Shown here piece after piece: positions 1 to 5,389 of a stretch of 7,993 bases of DNA. The translations under genes and the position numbers were made by a program. Position 1 is the first letter of the stretch. Every line of letters starts with the position of its first letter. Source of the stretch: an uncultured Bacteroidales bacterium (GTDB taxonomy: Bacteria > Bacteroidota > Bacteroidia > Bacteroidales > UBA932); assembly GCA_947305045.1 (NCBI GenBank), contig CAMZCW010000102.1, positions 1 through 7,993 on the forward strand. The letters are read 5' to 3'. The notes under the pieces were generated by a model, which ran no database searches, had not been told where the DNA came from, and saw only the letters and a program-made list of their open reading frames with translations.

Positions 1-45
1 CAAGCATAGGAGAAGGCATATAAGGGTGATTTCGTATCGTTTCAT
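1..45 (-). CDS. Partial gene (5' end only), probable exported protein
   Basis: The minus strand starts at an ATG (complement of 43-45) and reads MKRYEITLICLLLCL before leaving the window. A short basic N-terminus followed by a hydrophobic run rich in Leu, Ile and Cys is what a signal peptide or lipoprotein leader looks like. Support for the start comes from the promoter-like pair upstream: a TTG about 20 bp ahead of TATATTAG (complement 75-82), which predicts a leader of roughly 26 nt. Nothing can be said about the mature protein. It is transcribed away from the Smr-like fragment at 168. Confidence 0.5.
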   Translation of the reverse strand, partial: MKRYEITLICLLLCL

Positions 46-74
46 ACTCAGGCGGAATTACGATTTAGCGACCA

Positions 75-105
75 CTAATATAATCATTTTTCCCGCTCCG
101 ACCAA
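75..105 (-). promoter_or_regulatory. Promoter of the left-edge gene, containing the 21-bp repeat
   Basis: On the minus strand a TTG (complement 103-105) lies exactly 20 bp before TATATTAG (complement 75-82). This matches the Bacteroidetes -33/-7 arrangement (TTTG, 19-21 bp, TAnnTTTG) with one mismatch in the -7 box. The -33 triplet and most of the spacer lie in the 21-bp element that recurs at 5965-5985 in the same position relative to another -7 box. The start codon of the downstream gene is at 45. Confidence 0.5.
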
Positions 106-106
106 C
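86..106 (-). repeat. 21-bp promoter-embedded repeat, copy 1
   Basis: The minus strand reads GTTGGTCGGAGCGGGAAAAA plus one T. An identical copy lies at 5965-5985 in the same orientation. Both copies are followed by 3 bp and then a TAnnTTnG-type -7 box, so the repeat sits exactly over the -33 to spacer region of two promoters. Immediately outside copy 1, positions 108-119 are a perfect 12-bp palindrome (CCAAGCGCTTGG) that copy 2 lacks. Confidence 0.7.
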
Positions 107-155
107 ACCAAGCGCTTGGAGCACCATTCTACCATACAATTCACAGATTAATTCG

Positions 156-163
156 TAAATTTG
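156..163 (+). promoter_or_regulatory. -7 element ahead of the Smr-like fragment
   Basis: TAAATTTG matches the Bacteroidetes -7 consensus TAnnTTTG exactly and ends 4 nt before the GTG at 168. Transcription would therefore begin at or next to the start codon. I see no TTTG at the right distance for a -33 box, so this is a half-promoter call. Confidence 0.35.
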
Positions 164-167
164 CCAT

Positions 168-488
168 GTGAAACTCACCGACCTCAAAGACCTTCACGTC
201 ATTAAGAAAAGCCTGGGACCTCAGCCGGAGCCGAAACCGTAGCAGAACCAGCCGCGGAAACGCTCCGTGGAGCTTAGGAGCAAGGAGGAGGAACACGCTC
301 GGAACGAGGGCCTTTTCAAGGGCCAGAAGGTCCGCATGATGGACACCAACGACACGGCGACCCTCATCGGGTTCGGCAAGGACTTCTATGAGTTGGAACT
401 GGACGGTCTCACCATCCGTGCTGTCCGCAGCGAGGACCCGCTGTCGGACCTCACCGTGGACCTCCATATCGAGCGTATACCGGGAAGC
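168..488 (+). pseudogene. Broken Smr-type protein gene, missing its Smr domain
   Basis: Reading from GTG 168 gives VKLTDLKDLHVIKKSLG and a Pro/Glu-rich linker, an in-frame TAG at 240-242, then a charged coiled stretch. A compact beta-type domain follows at about residues 50-85 (FKGQKVRMMD, LELDGLTIRAVRSE), and the frame ends with LTVDLHIERIPGS. That last segment resembles the opening strand of a Smr domain (DLHIE) following the small beta-barrel seen in Bacteroidetes Smr/DUF2027-like proteins. The rest of the domain is absent, because from about 489 the DNA matches the opposite-strand FMN-binding gene. The frame runs on five more codons to TAG 504-506. The amber codon plus the lost domain make this a pseudogene. 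The Smr identification is by memory of the family and moderately sure. Confidence 0.5.
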
Positions 489-788
489 GACGGCATCGAC
501 CTTTAGGGTACTGACTTCGTCGGCGGGAACTCCGTCCCAGGCATGGGAGAGCTTTTCCACGGCCATTTGCCAGTAGGAAGGCGTTTCGTCGTTGGGGAGG
601 AATTCAATCCCGCTCACCTTTTCATGGGAATCCAGATGAATGACGATGGGCGTAGGGCCAAAATAGCCTTCGGCGGCTTTCAGCGCGCTGGTATTGATGG
701 TAACACTCCCGTCCTGTCGCCTCTGGACAGGGGTGGTGGTTGCGCATACGGCAACCAAAAGTGAGATAAGAAGAAGTGCTTTTTTCAC
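489..788 (-). pseudogene. Truncated FMN-binding-domain protein
   Basis: From GTG 788 the minus strand encodes VKKALLLISLLVAVCA, a signal peptide (possible lipid attachment at Cys16), followed by DGSVTINTSALKAA, FGPTPIVIHLD, FLPNDETPSYWQ, AWDGVPADEV and KVDAV. This matches the small periplasmic FMN-binding domain (RnfG/NqrC-like) of Bacteroidales. There the motif VDAVSGAT(Y/F)S follows, whose Thr carries FMN. Here the gene breaks directly after VDAV (residue 100), so the flavinylation motif and C-terminal helix are missing. The frame stays open to position 141 by reading the Smr-like fragment antisense, which would give a 216-residue chimera. I annotate only the authentic part. Residues 26-39 recur as a 43-bp fragment at 5347-5389. 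Confidence 0.65.
672..714. repeat. 43-bp repeat shared with 5347-5389 (copy 1, inside the FMN-binding fragment)
   Basis: Positions 672-714 and 5347-5389 are identical except for C686 versus T5361 (42 of 43). Read on the minus strand, both encode DGSVTINTS(A/T)LKAA, an early piece of the FMN-binding protein. Flanks on both sides differ. Confidence 0.85.
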
Positions 789-810
789 GGGTTCTGAAGT
801 TTTTCGGATA

Positions 811-818
811 CAAAGGTA
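811..818 (-). promoter_or_regulatory. -7 element of the FMN-binding gene
   Basis: The complement reads TACCTTTG, an exact TAnnTTTG match, about 23 nt upstream of the GTG at 788. A clear TTTG at 19-21 bp further upstream is not visible. The intact promoter region suggests the broken gene may still be transcribed. Confidence 0.45.
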
Positions 819-859
819 GCCACTTCCCTTCAGGCAGGCAATTCCCAATTGTTGTGATT

Positions 860-894
860 TTTGGAGGAATGTATCGATAAATAGACTATCTTCG
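860..894 (+). promoter_or_regulatory. Promoter of the HARE-HTH gene
   Basis: TTTG at 860-863 and TATCTTCG at 887-894 (one mismatch to TAnnTTTG) are separated by 23 bp, slightly longer than usual. The predicted start of transcription, near 898, leaves a leader of about 20 nt. This promoter shares the 130-bp divergent intergenic region with that of the FMN-binding fragment. A small palindrome, CAATTCCCAATTG, lies at 839-851 between them. Confidence 0.45.
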
Positions 895-918
895 CAGCAA
901 AAAGTATCACGTGGAGAA

Positions 919-1128
919 ATGAAGATTGAAGAGGCCATGGTGTACCTGCTGGCGACAAGCCAGCACGGGATGAAGACCGAGCAAATCGCAAGGGAGCTGG
1001 AACTGCGCGGCCTGGTGCCGAGGCGTCCCGGCAGACCGCCCCTCGACGGAAAGGTCATTGCGGCGATTGTCTTCAAGCATCCGGAGGTGTTCTGCTTCAA
1101 TGAAGGGCGCGTGCGGCTGCTCATGTAG
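919..1128 (+). CDS. Stand-alone HARE-HTH (winged-helix) protein, 69 aa
   Basis: The whole protein matches the HARE-HTH (HB1/ASXL/restriction-endonuclease HTH, RpoE-delta-like) fold. Residues 1-12 (MKIEEAMVYLLA) form helix 1. Residues 16-29 (HGMKTEQIARELEL) are the turn and helix with the typical T-x-x-I-A pattern, followed by RGLVP. Then comes a helix with the pattern GKVIAAIVFKHPEVF, and a wing ending in GRVRLLM. In known families this domain is usually fused to nucleases, methylases or RNA-polymerase-associated acidic tails and is thought to bind DNA or sense modified DNA. Here nothing is fused to it. GGAG lies a few bases before ATG 919. It diverges from the FMN-binding fragment and precedes the hydrolase lipoprotein gene by 76 bp, which has its own promoter. 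A regulatory role is inferred from the fold only. Confidence 0.65.
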   Translation: MKIEEAMVYLLATSQHGMKTEQIARELELRGLVPRRPGRPPLDGKVIAAIVFKHPEVFCFNEGRVRLLM

Positions 1129-1175
1129 GAAGCAAAGATCTGTTCTTTTTCGTTTAAAATGCGTATATTAATGAT

Positions 1176-1183
1176 TAAATTTG
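1176..1183 (+). promoter_or_regulatory. -7 element of the alpha/beta hydrolase gene
   Basis: TAAATTTG is an exact TAnnTTTG match, 21 nt before the ATG at 1205. The upstream tract (1141-1175) is strongly AT-rich. A -33 TTTG is not well placed. Confidence 0.45.
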
Positions 1184-1204
1184 CATAATTATAACACGAT
1201 TGCC

Positions 1205-2119
1205 ATGAAAATTCGCGTCTCTATCAAATGGTTCGCAGCAGCGCTTCTTGCCTCCACCCTTGCCCTATCCTGCAAAAAAGACAATCCCACCCCTGTTGCA
1301 GCACCGGACACCTATGAGGTGGCCGTCATGGACTTTTCTGCCACCAGGGGCACGTTCCACATTGGCGGAAAGTTCTACATGCCCCACGGCCTGGAGGGGA
1401 AAAAGCCGGCCGTCATCCTGTGCCACGGCCTCTTTGCCTCTCACCTGATGATGGAGCCCTATGCCAGGGCCGCCGCCAAAATGGGCATCATGGCCGTGTG
1501 CTTTGACTTTGTGGGAGGTCCTGCCGACAAAAGCCTGAGCGACGGTGACATCGCCAAGGACAATTCCGTCCTTACGGAGATAGAAGACGTTACGGCCGTT
1601 TACGACGCCCTTGTAAGCCGGGCCGATGTAGATCCCTCCCGCATTCTGGTAATGGGCGCCAGCCAGGGCGGCATAGTGTCTGCGCTGTTTGCCGCCAAGT
1701 ACCCTTCCCGCGTCAAGGCCCTGGGGCTGTTCTTCCCCGCCTTCAACCTCCCGGAATATGTGAGAACCGGTGTGGAGACGCTCTTCGACAATAACCTGGA
1801 CGCCATTCCGGAGGAGGGCCTGGGCACCAAACTTCTGGGCATCGACCTGGGTGACATAAACTATACCTTCTCCCCCAAGTATATCCGGGATGCTTATGGC
1901 ATAGACGCTTACGGGACCATCGGCAACTATAAGAGCACCGTTAACATTATTCACGGAGACGAGGACATCATTGTCCCCATTGAATACACGCATGAGGCCC
2001 TGAAGGTATACTCAAATGCCCACCTGGATGTGATTCACGGCCAAGGCCATGTTTTTGACGATAATGGTATAAAACAGGCCACCGCCATCCTGCAGAAGTG
2101 GTTCCCCAAGGTTTTGTAA
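1205..2119 (+). CDS. Lipoprotein alpha/beta hydrolase (serine esterase/peptidase-like), 304 aa
   Basis: The N-terminus is a lipoprotein signal peptide with Cys23 in LALSCKKD, so the enzyme is expected on the outer face of a membrane. The alpha/beta-hydrolase core follows. HG at 74-75 (ILCHGLFASH) is the oxyanion region, and GASQGG places the nucleophile at Ser153. GDEDIIVP gives the acid, most likely Asp254, and GQGHVF gives His282. All triad members are present and the length is normal, so it should be active. The fold resembles the S9-type/BAAT-like hydrolases that Bacteroidetes export. The substrate (ester or peptide) cannot be read from the sequence. I chose ATG 1205 because an in-frame TTG at 1181 lies inside the promoter -7 box and would add residues ahead of the signal peptide. 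It is probably monocistronic, with its own promoter at 1176. Confidence 0.8.
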   Translation: MKIRVSIKWFAAALLASTLALSCKKDNPTPVAAPDTYEVAVMDFSATRGTFHIGGKFYMPHGLEGKKPAVILCHGLFASHLMMEPYARAAAKMGIMAVCFDFVGGPADKSLSDGDIAKDNSVLTEIEDVTAVYDALVSRADVDPSRILVMGASQGGIVSALFAAKYPSRVKALGLFFPAFNLPEYVRTGVETLFDNNLDAIPEEGLGTKLLGIDLGDINYTFSPKYIRDAYGIDAYGTIGNYKSTVNIIHGDEDIIVPIEYTHEALKVYSNAHLDVIHGQGHVFDDNGIKQATAILQKWFPKVL

Positions 2120-2172
2120 ACATTGCTCGCCATAGGATCGAGTTCAATGCTGCTTGAATTTGGCAGTTCGTG

Positions 2173-2424
2173 GCGCACAACGCTTTTCTGCTCGGCCTCC
2201 TTCTCCTTGGCATCCAGGCGCTTCTGCAACAGTTCTGGGTTCTTTCCCAGCATGATGATCCCTGCAATAAACATCGGCACGAAAAGGATGCCCATAAACA
2301 GCCAGGCGTTCCAATATGAGAACGACCATGCTGGCAGGAAAAGTATGGCTCCTACTAGAATCACGCCCAGCAAGTACTTGCTGATGGCTTGTGTAAAGAG
2401 CTTTTTCTTATATATAACACGCAA
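2173..2424 (-). pseudogene. Truncated isoprenylcysteine methyltransferase-like membrane protein
   Basis: The minus strand encodes MRVIYKKKLFTQAISKY (first codon TTG), then two hydrophobic segments (about residues 17-32 and 40-59, including NAWLFMGILFVP). A cytoplasmic charged stretch follows, GKNPELLQKRLDAKEKEAEQ, and VVR. This matches the N-terminal third of ICMT/PEMT-type methyltransferases. The conserved helices and the SAM-binding C-terminal region, expected over another 100 residues or more, are missing. Beyond residue 84 (near 2173) the reading frame enters the intergenic tail of the hydrolase gene and the residues lose all family likeness. The start also looks damaged: homologues I recall begin with ATG at this point, and the TTG here lies within a TAGTTTTG -7-like box (complement 2422-2429). 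Confidence 0.6.
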
Positions 2425-2443
2425 AACTAATCATTTTTTGTGG

Positions 2444-2451
2444 TAAATTAG
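2444..2451 (+). promoter_or_regulatory. -7-like element of the pgeF gene
   Basis: TAAATTAG (one mismatch to TAnnTTTG) ends 4 nt before ATG 2456, which predicts an almost leaderless transcript. No -33 TTTG at 19-21 bp is visible; the TTTTTTG at 2434-2440 is too close. Confidence 0.35.
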
Positions 2452-2455
2452 CGGT

Positions 2456-3133
2456 ATGTATTCGAAATTGTTGAAATATGACTTGGGCGCAGGGGTTGAG
2501 GCCTTCTCCACGCGGAGGGAGTCTGTACTCCCCTATCCCGTGATTCAGGGGCATCAGGTGCATGGGGCTAAGGTGGCTTTCATTGAGCGGCCGGGTATGA
2601 CGCGGGAAGAACTGGAAGGGTACGATGCATTTGTGACTACGTTACCCGATGTAGCCATCGGCGTAAGGACCGCAGACTGCGTACCGGTACTATTGTATGA
2701 TCCAGTTAGACGGGTAGTGGCGGCAGTACACGCGGGATGGAAAGGGACGATGCTGCACATTTCGGAGAAGACTGTGGAATTGATGACTGCCAAGTATGGT
2801 TGTAATGCCGCTGACATGCGGGCAGTTTTGGGCCCATCCATCGGCCCTGACAGTTTCCAGGTAGGCGAAGAAGTTGCCGAGCATTTCAAAAACGCTGGTT
2901 TTCCCATGGCCGATATCTGGTCATTCCTGGGAAAGGGTGACGGCACTCCTATGTCTGGAGGGCATCACGTTGACCTTTGGAAGGCCAACTGCTGGCTACT
3001 GGAGCAGGCCGGCGTGAAGCCGGAGAACATCCAAGTCTCAGGGATTGACACCTTTACGGACAAATCCTTCTTCTCTGCACGTCGTGAAGGCGTTCAGTGC
3101 GGAAGGATTATCAATTCAATTAAACTCGTGTAA
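2456..3133 (+). CDS. pgeF: PgeF-type laccase-domain protein (peptidoglycan editing factor / YfiH family), 225 aa
   Basis: All hallmark motifs of the cytosolic multicopper-oxidase-like family (PF02578) are present in order: GHQVHG (His36), RTADCVPVLLYDP (Cys75), AAVHAGWKGT (His92), GPSIGPDSFQVG, and the C-terminal FFSARREG/CGRI. The His-Cys-His triad forms the zinc/purine-nucleoside site. Members act as purine nucleoside phosphorylases/adenosine deaminases, and E. coli PgeF prevents misincorporation of the wrong amino acid into peptidoglycan precursors. The length is slightly shorter than the usual 240-270 residues, with a short N-terminus but no catalytic loss. The ATG lies immediately downstream of a -7-like box. 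The gene is single and converges on the minus-strand nucleosidase operon. Pairing with a purine-nucleoside-type enzyme there may be coincidence. Confidence 0.85.
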   Translation: MYSKLLKYDLGAGVEAFSTRRESVLPYPVIQGHQVHGAKVAFIERPGMTREELEGYDAFVTTLPDVAIGVRTADCVPVLLYDPVRRVVAAVHAGWKGTMLHISEKTVELMTAKYGCNAADMRAVLGPSIGPDSFQVGEEVAEHFKNAGFPMADIWSFLGKGDGTPMSGGHHVDLWKANCWLLEQAGVKPENIQVSGIDTFTDKSFFSARREGVQCGRIINSIKLV

Positions 3134-3182
3134 GAACGGAGCTGAGGGTTGCAACTGGGTTATTGTCTCCTGCGCTAATTCT

Positions 3183-3266
3183 GGCTGTTTGCTATTGCCC
3201 GAGTGCGGTCAAGGGTCCATCGTATGGGACGATGACCGCACCAGCGCACGGGAGTAGCAAAGCGCC
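3183..3266. repeat. Long imperfect inverted repeat between convergent genes
   Basis: Nested complementary arms are visible: GGC 3183-3185 with GCC 3264-3266, TTTGCTA 3188-3194 with TAGCAAA 3255-3261, CCCG 3198-3201 with CGGG 3249-3252, GTGCGGT 3203-3209 with ACCGCAC 3235-3241, and CATCGT 3218-3223 with ACGATG 3229-3234 around the loop ATGGG. An alternative pairing of GTGCG 3203-3207 with CGCAC 3245-3249 competes with the inner one. There is no T-tract on either side, so it is not a classical bidirectional terminator. It could be a structured RNA, a roadblock between the convergent units, or a DNA cruciform site. Confidence 0.55.
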
Positions 3267-3351
3267 TGGCCATCAGGATGTAGTCCGAGCCGCCCGTGAA
3301 GGTGCTCAAGTAGCCTTCATTTCACGCAGTTGAGTTGTTCTTCTTGGATGC

Positions 3352-4014
3352 TTAATTATTCAATAACTCGGTGAAGCGGGCGCGGATATCGGCAAGGATA
3401 CTGCGCCAGTCCTTGAGGTTGCCGTCCAAGTTGTCGGAGACAGCCTTGAGGCAGTAGAACGGGATATCGTACATCTTGCAGAACTGGGCCACAGCGTAGG
3501 CCTCCATGTCAAAGAGGTCGTACTGCTGCGAGAGTTCCTTCACCTGCTCCGGGCTGAAGGTCTGGGTGCTCATGAAATAATCCCCGGAAAAGACACTGGC
3601 GCCATCGCCCGGAAGGTCAATGCAATCATGCACCAACTCGCAGCCGCCGTTGAAGATCCGGGTACAGTTGACGATGGTGCCAATAGGATATTTGGCCGAC
3701 CCGGCGCTGCCGATGTTCAAGACAACGGGATGGCTTCCTTCAGGCAGCGTTTCGTGCCATTTCACCAGGCCGCTGAACATCCGCATCTTCCCCATCCCGG
3801 TGAAAACAACAGGGAATGGTACTTCGGCAGGAGAAATCTCATCTTGGTCGGCCACAAACAGGACCACGTCACGGCCCTTGAGTTCTTCTAAAACTTGATT
3901 GACGGCAGTCATTGTATCACAATTAGCAGGCTTGACATGGGCATTCTGGTTTTTACAGGATATCAAAAGCAGTACTCCAAAGAGCAGGGCCAGCGTTATC
4001 TTCATATTCCTCAT
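3352..4014 (-). CDS. Nucleosidase/phosphorylase-superfamily lipoprotein (MTA/SAH nucleosidase-like), 220 aa
   Basis: A lipoprotein signal peptide (LLFGVLLLISC, Cys20) precedes a phosphorylase-superfamily (PNP/UDP) domain. Visible motifs are VVFTGMGKM near 69-77, NIGSAGSA at 100-107 (phosphate/ribose region), FDMEAYAVA with Glu171 in the family's ME-A ribose-binding motif, and AVSDN with Asp194, the general acid that protonates the purine. The enzyme family cleaves the glycosidic bond of nucleosides such as methylthioadenosine or S-adenosylhomocysteine. Relatives are normally cytosolic, so lipid anchoring suggests a role in nucleoside scavenging outside the cytoplasm. Two ATG codons nine bases apart (4014 and 4005) are both plausible. 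The second follows AGGA and gives the tidier leader, MKITLALL. It lies 14 nt after the stop of the esterase gene upstream, so the two are probably one operon. Confidence 0.7.
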   Translation of the reverse strand: MRNMKITLALLFGVLLLISCKNQNAHVKPANCDTMTAVNQVLEELKGRDVVLFVADQDEISPAEVPFPVVFTGMGKMRMFSGLVKWHETLPEGSHPVVLNIGSAGSAKYPIGTIVNCTRIFNGGCELVHDCIDLPGDGASVFSGDYFMSTQTFSPEQVKELSQQYDLFDMEAYAVAQFCKMYDIPFYCLKAVSDNLDGNLKDWRSILADIRARFTELLNN

Positions 4015-4028
4015 ATTGCTTGGTTCTT

Positions 4029-4934
4029 TTAATTATGTAAACCGTCTACATCGGCATTGAGCCACCGGCGGAAAAACTGCAGGATTACCCTGCAGGTATC
4101 CATATCTTTGAGCGCCCAACTGTGCTTGCCACCCTGGACTTCGTAAAGGAGGACCTCGGTGGCTAGGCCGTTGACATGGGTGCCGCCCTCCCAGCGGTGA
4201 AGGACAACAGGGTGGGAATCTTCGTGCAAAAGCGGCAGCGGCTCCGGGGCACAGGGCGTGCAACCGTTTTCCTTCACCCAGGCCGCTACGGCATCCTCTA
4301 CGGGAAGATAAGCCCCCCAGCCGCCCTGACCTTCAAGGTCGCCTTCCCAACGGGAGGTTTTATCGGCCGTCCCATGGATTTCCATGAAAGGGACCGGACC
4401 GTGGAACGCCACGGAATCGGCCACCCATTTCATCGTGAGACCAGCGACGGAAGCGATGGCACGGAACGTGCGCGGCTCCTTACGGCCGATAAGGTAGCAC
4501 ATCTCTCCCCCATTGGACATGCCGGTGAGAAAAAGCGTCCGGAGGCCGTGTTTCCGTGCTACTTCCCGTGCCAGGTGGCAGACAAAGGCATCGTCGTCGG
4601 TGCGCATCCCCTCCTGGGCCGGATAGCCCACGTACCAGCCGGTCTTGCCATTGGGCGCCTTCAATCCCTGCGGAATGCAGACGGCAACCCCCTCCTCCCT
4701 CGCCGCCGTGAGCATTTCGGGCCGATACCCTTCGGCCTTTCCGCCATACCCGTGCAGCATCACAACCAGCGGACGCTCAGGGAGCAGCGAAGGGGGAATG
4801 AAAAGGTAATGATAGCGCACCGACCCGTCATACAGCAGACTGTCCAGAGCAGGAACCTCTTGAGCAGCACCCTGGACACAAAGCCCTACCGCAGCCAAAA
4901 TGGATAATAATGCACTTCTAAGTCTCATGGGCAT
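4029..4934 (-). CDS. Secreted PHB-depolymerase/feruloyl-esterase-like protein (LpqC type), 301 aa
   Basis: A signal peptide (residues 1-24, ending in GAAQ) precedes an alpha/beta-hydrolase of the LpqC/esterase-PHB family. VVMLHGYGG (HG 61-62) forms the oxyanion region, GMSNGG carries nucleophile Ser140, EIHGTADKTSRW gives Asp191, and GGKHSWA gives His271. The TGWYVGY motif near 98-104 and the SVAG segment after the nucleophile are also typical. Such enzymes hydrolyse ester bonds on plant polysaccharides (ferulate, acetate) or polyesters. For a gut or rumen bacterium, a plant-ester role is the likelier inference. Start: ATG 4934 and ATG 4928 (MPMRL or MRL) are equally possible. Longer extensions would run into the promoter. 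It is the first gene of a minus-strand unit with the nucleosidase-like lipoprotein and diverges from the broken M13 gene. Confidence 0.75.
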   Translation of the reverse strand: MPMRLRSALLSILAAVGLCVQGAAQEVPALDSLLYDGSVRYHYLFIPPSLLPERPLVVMLHGYGGKAEGYRPEMLTAAREEGVAVCIPQGLKAPNGKTGWYVGYPAQEGMRTDDDAFVCHLAREVARKHGLRTLFLTGMSNGGEMCYLIGRKEPRTFRAIASVAGLTMKWVADSVAFHGPVPFMEIHGTADKTSRWEGDLEGQGGWGAYLPVEDAVAAWVKENGCTPCAPEPLPLLHEDSHPVVLHRWEGGTHVNGLATEVLLYEVQGGKHSWALKDMDTCRVILQFFRRWLNADVDGLHN

Positions 4935-4963
4935 TTTGTGAATGGTTCTACAAATAACAGACG

Positions 4964-4971
4964 CGAATTTA
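4964..4971 (-). promoter_or_regulatory. -7-like element of the esterase-nucleosidase operon
   Basis: The complement reads TAAATTCG (one mismatch to TAnnTTTG), about 30 nt before the esterase start codon. It lies within the divergent region shared with the M13 peptidase promoter. The -33 box is not clear. Confidence 0.35.
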
Positions 4972-4987
4972 CAATTTTTTCCGCTAT

Positions 4988-5019
4988 TTTGTCCCATTGG
5001 GAAAATCTTATTATATTTG
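4988..5019 (+). promoter_or_regulatory. Bacteroidetes-type promoter of the broken M13 peptidase gene
   Basis: TTTG at 4988-4991, a 20-bp spacer and TATATTTG at 5012-5019 match the consensus TTTG-N(19-21)-TAnnTTTG perfectly. This is the best promoter in the window. It drives a gene that is broken after about 100 codons, so the damage is probably recent. Confidence 0.7.
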
Positions 5020-5041
5020 AGAAAATAAATATATGATAGAC

Positions 5042-5346
5042 ATGAAGTTACGTACGCTCCTTACGGCCGGCCTGGTGGCGCTGCTCATCGTTTCCTGCAC
5101 AAAAGAGCCGGTGTCCGCAACGGATCCGCTTCCGCTGCCTTCCGGCGCCGAAGCCGGCAAGGACCTTTCCATAAAACCCGGAGACAATTTCTACGACTAC
5201 TGCAACGGAACCTGGCTCAAAAATACGCCCATTCCAGCCAATAGTGCCGTGGGCGGGATATACGAGCAGGCTGCGGCCATGGAGGCGCGCGTTAAGGAAC
5301 TCCGGACCAAGGTCCCGGATATTGAAAAATTCTACAGCCTCAAGGA
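5042..5346 (+). pseudogene. Truncated M13-family metallopeptidase (neprilysin/PepO-like), N-terminal fragment
   Basis: The N-terminus is a lipoprotein leader (MKLRTLLTAG, lipobox IVSC with Cys19) followed by DLSIKPGDNFYDYCNGTWLK and NTPIPANSAVGG. That is the characteristic opening of M13 zinc endopeptidases (PGD-x-F-x-x-x-NG-x-W). The helical segment to DIEKFYSL is also in keeping with the family. A complete member has about 650-700 residues with an HExxH zinc motif far downstream; all of that is missing. After residue 101 the DNA becomes a 43-bp piece of the FMN-binding gene, in antisense. The frame then runs through unrelated sequence to a stop at 5516-5518. An alternative ATG at 5033 would add three residues. 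Confidence 0.75.
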
Positions 5347-5389
5347 GGCGGCTTTCAGCGTGCTGGTATTGATGGTAACACTCCCGTCC
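5347..5389. repeat. 43-bp repeat shared with 672-714 (copy 2, at the M13 breakpoint)
   Basis: 42 of 43 bases equal the FMN-binding segment at 672-714, in the same orientation. On the minus strand it would encode DGSVTINTSTLKAA, but a TGA lies in that frame just upstream and no gene surrounds it, so it is an isolated fragment. It exactly bridges the end of M13 likeness and the unrelated DNA downstream of the SMR operon. Confidence 0.85.

Noticed and set aside
86..106. The 21-bp repeat as the 3' end of a tRNA and hence a phage/island attachment core
   Set aside because: The bases CGCTCCGACCA look like an acceptor end with CCA, but no T-loop GTTC or matching 5' acceptor strand lies upstream in either copy. 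No integrase is present between the copies, and a promoter fit is better.
240..242. TAG reassigned as a sense codon
   Set aside because: TAG is the normal stop of the HARE-HTH gene, the 44-aa gene and the cyclase-like gene, so recoding is not supported.
1265..1993. Long minus-strand open frame (242 codons) antisense to the hydrolase gene
   Set aside because: The plus-strand gene has a signal peptide and a full catalytic triad. The antisense product has no recognisable domain and arises from GC-rich codon use.
2143..2158. Terminator after the alpha/beta hydrolase gene
   Set aside because: The stem TTCAA/TTGAA is only 5 bp, AT-rich and without a T-tract.
3148..3335. The inverted repeat as an integron attC site
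   Set aside because: GTTGAGT at the right end fits the R' core, but there is no matching RYYYAAC at the left, no similar site after other genes, and no integron integrase in view.
4176..4907. Long plus-strand open frame (243 codons) antisense to the esterase gene
   Set aside because: It shadows a well-supported enzyme gene, lacks a promoter and family motifs, and is rich in Arg/Gly/Pro as expected of an antisense frame.
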